Origin: Christensenella sp. UBA4651
GTDB lineage: Bacteria > Bacillota > Clostridia > Christensenellales > UBA1242
NCBI GenBank assembly: GCA_002405615.1
Contig: DHMD01000007.1
Coordinates: forward strand, 1 to 17,431
Reading direction: 5' to 3'
DNA: 17,431 nucleotides
Below, piece by piece: positions 1-7,482 of this stretch (the first letter of the stretch is position 1; the number at the start of each line of letters is the position of its first letter). The translations under genes and the position numbers were made by a program. Below the pieces are notes generated by a model, which worked only from the letters and a program-made list of their open reading frames with translations, was not told the origin of the DNA and searched no databases.

Positions 1-38
1 TTATTACTTGTGTTGCATAATAAAAATAGGGGAAAAAG

Positions 39-3000
39 ATGAGCAATTTATACAAACAATTTAATAAATATTTAGTTGTATTTTTGGGCATATTTTTGAT
101 GTCCCTTTTGTCTATTTGTGTAGGGTGGGTATGCGCCAATAATAAGGAGCGAACCCCAAAAGCAGAAGATGCTGACACGGTAGGGTATTGGACAAACCAC
201 TTTGATAGTTCCGTACCCGGGAGCGGAGAGGCTAGTGATGTAGATATTACAACTGCGGCACAATTTGCGTGGATTTGTCAATCTATAAATTCTTCAAACG
301 AGAACACAGTTTACACTGAAACAACTTTCCACATAAAAAACGACCTTGATTTTTCGGCGTACTATTGGGTACCTATGGGATTTGGTTCGGCGAATACTGC
401 AGTGCGTGCAAAATTTGTAGCAGACAATGTAAATCCTAACCGCAAAACTGTAAAATTTACAGGCATAAAGATTGACAACCGAGGTGCGGATTTTCCAACC
501 TATAGTCAAGAACTCAATTCATTTGGCCTTTTTGGTGCGATTGATGGCTGTAACCAAGTAGGGCAAGGTTTCCTTTCTGGTATCGAGTTGGTTGATGTAT
601 CAATTAATATAGACGTAAGCAAGGTTGCAAGCGATACGGTGAACATCGGTTCGCTCGTTGGATATTTTGCTGGTCAGCAAGAGGACACAAACGCAGGGAC
701 TAGGGAAGCGGGAGTGATAAACTGCTCTGCAACTGGTACGATTAACATAACACAATCCGATTCTAGCACAAACAAAAAGGTAAATATTGGTGGACTAGTT
801 GGGCAGACTGGGATAATTTCAGGCACGACAAAAGGTGCAGGAATAACGTATTTAAGTACAAGCGTACAAACGAACTCTGTAACGCTCAACATTTCTGGGG
901 CAACTGGCTCAACCTATAATGTTGGCGGTTTGGTTGGTGCGAACGCTGGTACAATAGACTGCGCAAACACCTTGGGTGGAAACGCTGCGGATAATTTGAG
1001 CACGATTAACTCAAATATAGGGAATTGTGGTGCTATTGTCGGCGAAAACAAGGTCGGCAGTTGTATAAAAAACACTTTTAGCGGAAACCAAAATGACACC
1101 ACGACTCCACAAATCATAATGGCTGATGACGCCACTGACACCTTTATTGCGGGTGGAATTGCGGGAATTAACCGCGGCGAAATCAAAAATTGCGCCAACT
1201 TTGCTGGAATCAGATGCTACAAAAAAGTGCTGGGCGGAATAGTTGGCGACAACTACGGAACTATTGCAAATTGTAAAAATCAAGCCCCTGTGTATATTGA
1301 CGGAAATGCAATTCCTGCGTCAGGCATAAATGAAGATGGCGAGAATCTCCTCCTGACAAATGAGCCTATTATGGGCGGAATTGCGGGGAACAATAGAGCG
1401 GGGCAGATTTCTGAATGCGTCAACTATTCTCCAATAGGTGGTCAAAACAACGTGCCATATATTGGTGGTACAACTGGTGGAATTGCAGGATATAACTACT
1501 CAAATGCGATAATTACTAACTGTGTAAATATGGAAGCCGTGGGCGAGCAGATGTATGCTGAAAGTTCGGGCGGAATTGCAGGAGTAAACTCTGGAACGAT
1601 TACTGCGGATACAACTTTGAGTTCAGTGAATAAGTTTACGGCTAATTTTGGAACGATTTACGCTAATGGTGCGGCAGGTGGCATCTCTGGCGACTGGAAC
1701 AAGGGCGGAGCTGGCGGCTTGCCTACCATAAGCATCTCAAACTGCTACAATGTCGGCAAAGTCTGCGGGAAATTTGTAACAACAAGTTTGGGCGGAATTG
1801 TGGGCAGTATACAAAACAGTGCCACCGATTCTACAATTACAAATTGTATTAATCTTGGCGACATCGGCGCTGTTGATACCGCTGGAACTGTCGGGGGAAT
1901 TGTGGCAAATGTTGTGTCAAAAGTTGTTATCCAGAACTGCGCAAACTATGCTAGCCTATCTGCGGCTGGTACAATCGGCGGCATAATAGGCTTTATGGGA
2001 ACGGCGGCAGACGTTCCTGAACTCAAATTTACCCTAGCGGCTGGTGCGATTTTGCCGAAAGATGACACAACATCAATCGGCGGAATTATAGGTAAAATTC
2101 GAGATTCAAACGCTACAATGGACTTAACTCAAAGCGTCTTTGACCTGGGCGTAATGGGGTATGGCTTGCCGTCTAATCTTATCGGATACAAGGTAAACAA
2201 ACTTTATCCGCTCAAACTTGTCGGTAGCGGTGGTAGCCAATCGAATTTCAGTATAAAAAATTCGCCAATTACTTATTATTTAACCGCTCCGGGAGTCGAT
2301 GATTCCTCTGCGGCAGATTACTATACCAGAGGCTTTAGGACAGGCTCAGATTGGTATTTCCCAACCGCGAATGAAGCGGCTAGGACATACTATTATCCAG
2401 TCCCAATCATATTCGAAACGAACGGCATTTTCACAACGGATAGTAGCGCTACGAGTGATACGAGCGCTGTTAGGAAATACCCTTCTCAACAACTTTCTCT
2501 CGTAACGATAACAAACGACTTGCCAATCGAGTGGGACACTACCACCGAGACAGAAGTAACCCAAGCATACTATGTAAACATTTATTCGGGGCTTATCCCA
2601 GACGCTGCGCAGGCAAGTGTGCTGCGTGGGGACGGGCAGTATATCATCACTGGGCAAAAGATTGCTAAACCAACCGCCAGCACTACCGCATATTATCGCA
2701 AAGATTATGAGGACGCTAGCAGTTTTGATACAGTAGTGAATACTCTCGGTTGGGACGGAATGTACAATATTCACCAAGGTTATCAACCAAGCTTCAAAGT
2801 GAATAGCCTAAACGGCGAAGATTACAGTTTTAGTAACAAAGTAGAAGACGCAACACTAAATGTTATCATTTGCTGGACTCCAAAAACTTTCCAAGTCCAA
2901 CTCTACGAATTTAACTACGAGTTGGCAACCTATACGCTAATAAACGAAACTCGCTCTATCACTTATTCGATGAAACCAGGGAGCACGCAAAGAATAGACT

Positions 3001-4820
3001 TGCTAACTCGTGAGGGTAGGACGTGCTGGGGTTGGCGTCTAACCGATGACCTTTATTACAGCGACTATGGCGAAGACGAAGATGCGTGGATAGAGGCTTG
3101 GAGCGAAAATGCGACCCTAGATTTTGATAACAATCAGTGGTACGATGACGGGCTAAAAATCTATTGTATGTTTACCGCTCAAAAAATCCAACTTCGCCTC
3201 AGCGCAGGTGCAGTAAACGGCGTTGACGGTGTGTATGACGGCAATGTTACGACCCAAACTCTTTCGATAAAATTTGGCGTGCCAGTAAGTTTACCTATAC
3301 CTACAATCAGTGTACAAAACTACGCTTTCCGTGGATACTATGATTTGGACGGTAACTTGTGTAACGCTGCTGGCGAGGAGTATGTTTACACTGGTTCGCA
3401 GACCAGTATTGAGTTAATCGCACAATGGACTTACACGATAAAATATATAGTGTACGCTACTATAAATAATGGTAGCGAAGTTGAGTTGAAGCGTGTGCAA
3501 ACAACATATAACCAAACAATCCCACTAGCAGACCGAGCAAATGAACAGAACTTGCGTGCGTGGGGAATTGATTATTCAAAAGTGGATAGCGCTCTTGACC
3601 CTAATGGATACAAATTTGCGGGCGTATACAGCGACAAAGATTATGTAAACGTGTTTGATTATGAGTCAGTTATCCTCGATGATATGACAATTTACATCAA
3701 GTGGACAATCAACTCATTTAGGCTTGTATTGAGTGCAAATATCGGCTATGACCCGAATAACAACCTGCGTGAAGGTGGTTGGGGAGACGGTTCAAACCGT
3801 ATAACACTTACCGTACCTTATCACGAAAACTTGACAACCTATTTGCAAAACTGGAAACAAAACAACCCCGAAACGAGTACCTTGACGATGACAGGATTTA
3901 GTCCATCACTGTTGGGGCGTGGCTACAATTGGGCGATTACCGCCATCCCAATGGGGGACGATTATACTAGCGATATGCTGTTGAGTGGCAACCCAGACCT
4001 AAACTATATGCCAGCCAATGATAATTTGATTTTGTATATCGTGTGGGAGAGAATGACCGCCAGCCTAACATTTAATACGAACGGCGGCTACTTTGCCGAC
4101 ACGGGCGAATTGACAAAAACTTTCCCAGTGTTCTTTGAGGCAAATATCGCGAACAAAATTAACGACATAAAGGCACAGTTGACCACTCCATTAAAGGAGA
4201 GTTGGGCGTTCAAGTATTGGAGTCTAACCCCAGACGGCGGCCCAATATCAGCGACCGCACTAATGCCTATGCAGTGTACCCTTTACGCAATTTACGGTGA
4301 GCAGAGAAAGGTAAAATTCTATGTAATCGGCGCATATCCCGAGAATGTTATCGGCGAAGTAACCGTTTTTGACGGGGCAACTTTGGGCGATGATATCAAT
4401 GGTATGGGCGACATTATCCAGAAAATGCAGGCAATGCTAACCGATGACACTGGACAAAGTGCGTTTGAGTTGGATTATTGGGTCGAAATGACCTACGATA
4501 TGGCATATAATATTACCGAAGCCAACGAGCCTTTTGACTTTGATACTCGTGTCATCAACTCGGATATTAATTTGCTAGCAAAACTCAAACCTAACGAAAA
4601 TTATATCCCACCAAACAAAGACACGACAAACTACATAATTATTGCAGGTATCATAATCGTTGTGTCTTTGGTATTACTATTTGTGGTGTTGCTCGCTAGA
4701 CCTAGTAGAGAGAAATTAACCGCAGACAAGCAGAGCAAGGACAAGGAGATTCAGGCGCAACTAGACGAAATTAAAGAACTAGAACGCCGCCGCAAGAATA
4801 TGGATAATCCATATGATTAA
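39..4820 (+). CDS. Giant membrane-anchored surface protein with GLUG and InlB-type repeats
   Basis: Probably a cell-surface adhesin or scaffold; its ligand is unknown. The start follows a GGGG-type ribosome binding site and encodes a signal or anchor helix at about residues 11-33. Residues ~200-690 carry about 14 GLUG-like motifs (GGLVG, GGIAG, GGIVG, GGIIG, each usually followed by Asn/Gly), the short repeat known from IgA-protease-like and other surface proteins. Residues ~950-1500 hold about five degenerate InlB B-type (Listeria-Bacteroides) repeats ending in signatures such as IYIKWT, ELIAQWT and LYAIYG. A hydrophobic helix at ~1530-1552 is followed by Arg/Lys and a ~40-residue charged, coiled-coil-prone tail, so the protein should be held by a C-terminal membrane helix with a cytoplasmic tail. 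There is no LPXTG sortase signal. The gene is monocistronic, with a terminator right after it. Surface location is confident; binding function is not known. Confidence 0.85.
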   Translation: MSNLYKQFNKYLVVFLGIFLMSLLSICVGWVCANNKERTPKAEDADTVGYWTNHFDSSVPGSGEASDVDITTAAQFAWICQSINSSNENTVYTETTFHIKNDLDFSAYYWVPMGFGSANTAVRAKFVADNVNPNRKTVKFTGIKIDNRGADFPTYSQELNSFGLFGAIDGCNQVGQGFLSGIELVDVSINIDVSKVASDTVNIGSLVGYFAGQQEDTNAGTREAGVINCSATGTINITQSDSSTNKKVNIGGLVGQTGIISGTTKGAGITYLSTSVQTNSVTLNISGATGSTYNVGGLVGANAGTIDCANTLGGNAADNLSTINSNIGNCGAIVGENKVGSCIKNTFSGNQNDTTTPQIIMADDATDTFIAGGIAGINRGEIKNCANFAGIRCYKKVLGGIVGDNYGTIANCKNQAPVYIDGNAIPASGINEDGENLLLTNEPIMGGIAGNNRAGQISECVNYSPIGGQNNVPYIGGTTGGIAGYNYSNAIITNCVNMEAVGEQMYAESSGGIAGVNSGTITADTTLSSVNKFTANFGTIYANGAAGGISGDWNKGGAGGLPTISISNCYNVGKVCGKFVTTSLGGIVGSIQNSATDSTITNCINLGDIGAVDTAGTVGGIVANVVSKVVIQNCANYASLSAAGTIGGIIGFMGTAADVPELKFTLAAGAILPKDDTTSIGGIIGKIRDSNATMDLTQSVFDLGVMGYGLPSNLIGYKVNKLYPLKLVGSGGSQSNFSIKNSPITYYLTAPGVDDSSAADYYTRGFRTGSDWYFPTANEAARTYYYPVPIIFETNGIFTTDSSATSDTSAVRKYPSQQLSLVTITNDLPIEWDTTTETEVTQAYYVNIYSGLIPDAAQASVLRGDGQYIITGQKIAKPTASTTAYYRKDYEDASSFDTVVNTLGWDGMYNIHQGYQPSFKVNSLNGEDYSFSNKVEDATLNVIICWTPKTFQVQLYEFNYELATYTLINETRSITYSMKPGSTQRIDLLTREGRTCWGWRLTDDLYYSDYGEDEDAWIEAWSENATLDFDNNQWYDDGLKIYCMFTAQKIQLRLSAGAVNGVDGVYDGNVTTQTLSIKFGVPVSLPIPTISVQNYAFRGYYDLDGNLCNAAGEEYVYTGSQTSIELIAQWTYTIKYIVYATINNGSEVELKRVQTTYNQTIPLADRANEQNLRAWGIDYSKVDSALDPNGYKFAGVYSDKDYVNVFDYESVILDDMTIYIKWTINSFRLVLSANIGYDPNNNLREGGWGDGSNRITLTVPYHENLTTYLQNWKQNNPETSTLTMTGFSPSLLGRGYNWAITAIPMGDDYTSDMLLSGNPDLNYMPANDNLILYIVWERMTASLTFNTNGGYFADTGELTKTFPVFFEANIANKINDIKAQLTTPLKESWAFKYWSLTPDGGPISATALMPMQCTLYAIYGEQRKVKFYVIGAYPENVIGEVTVFDGATLGDDINGMGDIIQKMQAMLTDDTGQSAFELDYWVEMTYDMAYNITEANEPFDFDTRVINSDINLLAKLKPNENYIPPNKDTTNYIIIAGIIIVVSLVLLFVVLLARPSREKLTADKQSKDKEIQAQLDEIKELERRRKNMDNPYD

Positions 4821-4823
4821 AGT

Positions 4824-4865
4824 AAAAAGGAAGCAAACCAAGCAAATTTGGCTGCTTCTTTTTTT
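4824..4865 (+). terminator. Intrinsic terminator after the surface protein gene
   Basis: The outer stem is GAAGCA (4830-4835) with TGCTTC (4853-4858). A second short stem, CCAA/TTGG, lies inside it, and seven T residues follow. An A-run before the stem could also pair with the T-run, so it may work in both directions. Confidence 0.85.
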
Positions 4866-4885
4866 AGGTCGAATATGTTTTATGC

Positions 4886-4914
4886 TTGAAAAAATGTGTC
4901 CTTTATTATATAAT
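4886..4914 (+). promoter_or_regulatory. Sigma-A promoter of mnmE
   Basis: The -35 box is TTGAAA (4886-4891) and the -10 box is TATAAT (4909-4914), with a 17-nt spacer. Transcription would start near 4921, leaving a short leader that contains GGGAGG at 4933-4938, five bases before the mnmE ATG. Confidence 0.85.
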
Positions 4915-4943
4915 AGGATAAGTTTATTATTTGGGAGGAATAT

Positions 4944-6245
4944 ATGGATACAATTTGTGCAATTTCTACCGCAGTAGGGAATGGCGGCGTGGCGATTATC
5001 CGAATTAGCGGGGACAACGCTTTGGCTGTCGGTGGTAGCGTCTTTGAGAAGTTAAAACGCAACCCTCAACCTAGGCTTGCCCTTTTCGGCGAATTGTGTT
5101 TTGATAATGTACGAGATGAGGCGCTGGCTCTATACTTTGCTGCTCCTCACAGTTTTACAGGCGAGGACGTGGTCGAATTGCAAATCCACGGCGGATATTA
5201 TCTAGCACAAAGCCTTGTCAAATACCTCACAAAGCACGGCGCAAGACTAGCCGAACGAGGCGAATTTAGCCGCCGAGCTGTCCTAAATGGGCGTATGGAT
5301 ATGAGTAAAGCAGAGGGTATTATCGACCTAATCAATGCTACTTCCGCTAGCCAATTGCGTGCTGGTTCTAGCCTTCTCGCTGGTGCGATGACCGAGTTTG
5401 TAACCGCTCTCCAAGACGAGCTAACCGAGTTGTTGTGTGAGGTAAATGTTGCCCTTGATTACCCCGAGCACGATATAGAGTATATAACCGCTCAAAAAAT
5501 CGCAAAAAAATGCAAGGAAATTAACCAAAAAATAATCAAAAAATTATCTACCGCCGATACTGGACTTATGATAAAAAACGGCGTTAATGTTGTTTTGGCG
5601 GGTAGACCAAATGCGGGCAAGTCTAGTCTATTAAATGCGCTATTAGGCTACGAGCGTGCGATTGTAACTGATATCGCAGGTACGACTCGTGATACTGTGA
5701 GTGATAGTTATGAGTATAATGGTGTGCGTTTCAATATCATCGACACCGCAGGACTGCGTGATACCTCTGATATAGTCGAGGGTGCGGGAATTGATAGGGC
5801 AAAACGAGAAATCGACCACGCCGATATAGTTCTACATTTGATTGATGCAACCGCTCCTGACGAAACCGAAATCAAAGCCCAAAATGTACTCAAAGTCCTA
5901 AATAAAATAGATGTAAAATCAGCAAAAAATCTCGCTTGCGATGCCCAAATCAGCGCCAAAACTGGTGCGGGGGTGTATGAGTTAAAGCAACTAATTTTTG
6001 ACAAAACTATCAATTCTAGCGTGTTGCTTGATGGCGACTTTTTGACGAACACTCGCCATATCGAGTGCTTGCACGCCGCTTCACTAGCCCTGCTAGACAC
6101 TATCCAGAATTGCGATTCAGCGACAATAGATTGCCTCGCTGTAACCTTAATGCAGGCGTGGAATAAATTGGGCGAAATTACGGGCGAATCCGCAAACGAA
6201 AAAATCCTCAACGAGATTTTTGCTAGGTTCTGCCTCGGTAAATAA
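4944..6245 (+). CDS. mnmE: tRNA uridine-5-carboxymethylaminomethyl modification GTPase MnmE
   Basis: MnmE works with MnmG to install the carboxymethylaminomethyl group on wobble U34 of certain tRNAs in the cytoplasm. The N-terminus (DTICAISTAVGNGGVAIIRIS) is the typical tetrahydrofolate-binding domain opening. A helical domain follows, with an inserted G domain: G1 GRPNAGKS at 220-227 with the K+-binding Asn, G2 GTTRDT at 246-251, G3 DTAG at 267-270 and G4 NKID at 320-323. The protein ends in FCLGK, the family's C-terminal Cys-x-Gly-Lys motif. At 433 residues it is slightly shorter than many homologues, with a compact G3-G4 stretch, but every key motif is present. The start is fixed by GGGAGG five bases upstream. 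It stands alone; mnmG, jag and rpmH, frequent neighbours in Bacillota, are not in this window. Confidence 0.98.
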   Translation: MDTICAISTAVGNGGVAIIRISGDNALAVGGSVFEKLKRNPQPRLALFGELCFDNVRDEALALYFAAPHSFTGEDVVELQIHGGYYLAQSLVKYLTKHGARLAERGEFSRRAVLNGRMDMSKAEGIIDLINATSASQLRAGSSLLAGAMTEFVTALQDELTELLCEVNVALDYPEHDIEYITAQKIAKKCKEINQKIIKKLSTADTGLMIKNGVNVVLAGRPNAGKSSLLNALLGYERAIVTDIAGTTRDTVSDSYEYNGVRFNIIDTAGLRDTSDIVEGAGIDRAKREIDHADIVLHLIDATAPDETEIKAQNVLKVLNKIDVKSAKNLACDAQISAKTGAGVYELKQLIFDKTINSSVLLDGDFLTNTRHIECLHAASLALLDTIQNCDSATIDCLAVTLMQAWNKLGEITGESANEKILNEIFARFCLGK

Positions 6246-6250
6246 TTTAC

Positions 6251-6413
6251 AAAAATAGACAAAAATATTATTTATTATACAAAATTGTAGAAAAATAAAT
6301 AAAAACAAACAAATTATAACAAAAATAGCAAAAATACAACAAAATTATGATAAAATATAAAAAATAGACAAAAATAAACAAAAATTGATAAAAAATAACA
6401 AAAAATAGGAAAA
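6251..6413 (+). repeat. Phased A-tract array (10-bp period), predicted curved DNA
   Basis: Runs of four to seven A begin at about 6251, 6261, 6281, 6291, 6301, 6310, 6320, 6329, 6340, 6350, 6360, 6370, 6380, 6390, 6400 and 6410, with only one ten-base step (6271) skipped. Most runs are preceded by C or T and separated by short A/T/C/G spacers such as TAGAC, TAAAC or TAAC. The strand is almost free of G. The units are not copies of one sequence; what is conserved is the helical-repeat spacing. A-tracts in phase with the helix bend DNA (established). This fills the whole gap between mnmE and the next gene. I see no clear promoter or GC-rich terminator in it. Confidence 0.85.
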
Positions 6414-6415
6414 GT

Positions 6416-7099
6416 ATGTTGGTAGAAAAGAAAAAGAAAAAAATATTTGGTAACAAAAGCAGCATAATTGTCAGTGTTATTGTGCTACTGTTAGCGACCC
6501 TATTTTGTGTTTTAGGCTTTATCGAGGTTGCTACCGTCAACAAAATGGAACCCGTTACTGCGAGTATTACCCGAATAGAAAAGGTAGGCAGCGGCGATGA
6601 TACTACTCATTATGTCTATGTCAAGTATAATTTCCGAGATACCGATTACGACAATGTGGAAATCAGTTGGTACTCCGCCTCAATGTATGTTGGTAAGCAA
6701 ATTACAATCTATGTTGACCCCAACAACCCAGAGCATATTTTGTCCAAAAAATCGGCCTACCTAATGGCGATTGTCGGAGCAGCAATTGTTGTCGGAATGT
6801 TTGCATATTTTATCAGCCGCTTTGCGATTCGTGGTGCATATCTAGCCCGAATAAAGAAATTGACAGAAGCCAACAATTACATTATTTGCAAGGTCGACTA
6901 TGTTTCACAGGACAAAAAGATGTCAACCGACCGATACTGGAATACCCTAAATTGCAGCAGCGAGGACGGCAACCAGTATAGGAGCGATTTGTTTATTAGC
7001 GACCACAATTTTTGTAGTGGCGACCTTATTAAGGTCTACATCGACCACGACAATCCTCGCAACTATTATGTTGACCTTTCCCGAGATTCGGAAGAATAA
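6416..7099 (+). CDS. Two-TM membrane protein with tandem DUF3592-like domains
   Basis: Function unknown. After a Lys-rich start come a membrane helix (about residues 16-38) and an extracytoplasmic beta-rich segment (~45-110). That segment has the pattern of DUF3592: A-x-I-x-x-I followed by Y-x-V-x-V-x-Y and ending in a G-x-x-I-x-I-Y-V-D-P-x-N-P signature (residues 93-105). A second helix spans ~114-137. Residues 154-220 repeat the same fold signature, ending G-D-L-I-K-V-Y-I-D-x-D-N-P, so the second half looks like a diverged copy on the other side of the membrane. The start follows a weak AGGA-type site (AATAGGAAAAGTATG) and lies directly at the end of the phased A-tract array. A bidirectional terminator ends it. 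The DUF3592 relation is read from motifs only. Confidence 0.8.
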   Translation: MLVEKKKKKIFGNKSSIIVSVIVLLLATLFCVLGFIEVATVNKMEPVTASITRIEKVGSGDDTTHYVYVKYNFRDTDYDNVEISWYSASMYVGKQITIYVDPNNPEHILSKKSAYLMAIVGAAIVVGMFAYFISRFAIRGAYLARIKKLTEANNYIICKVDYVSQDKKMSTDRYWNTLNCSSEDGNQYRSDLFISDHNFCSGDLIKVYIDHDNPRNYYVDLSRDSEE

Positions 7100-7100
7100 C

Positions 7101-7133
7101 AAAAAAGCCCACTTTTGGGGGCTTTTGCTTTTT
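7101..7133. terminator. Bidirectional terminator between convergent genes
   Basis: AAAAGCCC (7103-7110) pairs with GGGCTTTT (7119-7126). T-rich sequence follows on the plus strand, and the A-run at 7101-7106 gives a U-tract on the minus strand. It can serve both the 6416-7099 gene and the minus-strand operon ending at 7143. Confidence 0.85.
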
Positions 7134-7142
7134 GTTTGTAAT

Positions 7143-7481
7143 TTATATAATCGTTACACGAGTTTTGACCGTTTCAAAATCTAGTAAAATATTTGGCGTG
7201 CGGATAATCATTTGTAATAATGGCACTCCACGCTCCACACTATCCTCTTGCAGTTTATCCAGTTTTCCACGCATTTGATTGGGCGACAGTAATAATAATT
7301 GTGGGAAAATATAACCAAAAGTTTTTGCGTCAAAAAGGCTCATACCATATTCACAAAACACGCTCAACACCGCCTTAACCTCATTAAAGCTCGTTTCTTC
7401 TAGCATGGTGTGCCTACCCATAATTTCCGCCGCTTCGCTAGGGTCTATGTCAAAAAATTTAGCAAATTCATCAACCTGCAT
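7143..7481 (-). CDS. Small helical-repeat protein, mTERF-like, second gene of operon
   Basis: Encodes 112 residues. I chose the ATG at 7481 because GGAGGG lies eight bases upstream, inside the end of the preceding gene; an in-frame ATG at 7517 lies deeper in that gene and has no such site. The upstream stop codon and this ATG are separated by one base (TAA-A-ATG), so translation is probably coupled. The protein is predicted all-helical. Residues 39-68 (L-S-x-F-C-E-Y-G-M-S ... F-P-Q-L-L-L-L-S-P) and 72-106 (K-L-D-K-L-Q ... I-I-R-T-P-N-I-L-L) each match the helix-turn-helix 'leader, G-hydrophobic-S, then P-x-L-L' pattern of mTERF motifs and of the larger protein encoded just upstream. Function unknown; the shared repeat type suggests the two proteins act together. 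Confidence 0.75.
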   Translation of the reverse strand: MQVDEFAKFFDIDPSEAAEIMGRHTMLEETSFNEVKAVLSVFCEYGMSLFDAKTFGYIFPQLLLLSPNQMRGKLDKLQEDSVERGVPLLQMIIRTPNILLDFETVKTRVTII

Positions 7482-7482
7482 T

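Noticed and set aside
2346..2786. Minus-strand 146-codon open frame within the surface protein gene
   Set aside because: It lies fully inside a clearly coding plus-strand repeat protein, with no recognisable domain or start signal.
5708..6262. Minus-strand 184-codon open frame opposite mnmE
   Set aside because: It is antisense to the well-conserved G domain and C-terminus of MnmE and has Ser/Ile/Phe-rich shadow composition.
6251..6413. CRISPR array or simple tandem repeat reading of the A-tract region
   Set aside because: There is no repeat-spacer pattern and no repeated word; only the spacing of A-runs is regular.
6268..6543. Minus-strand open frame of 91 codons over the A-tract region
   Set aside because: It is a by-product of the T-rich complement (Phe/Leu/Ile/Tyr only), has no ribosome binding site and overlaps a real gene.
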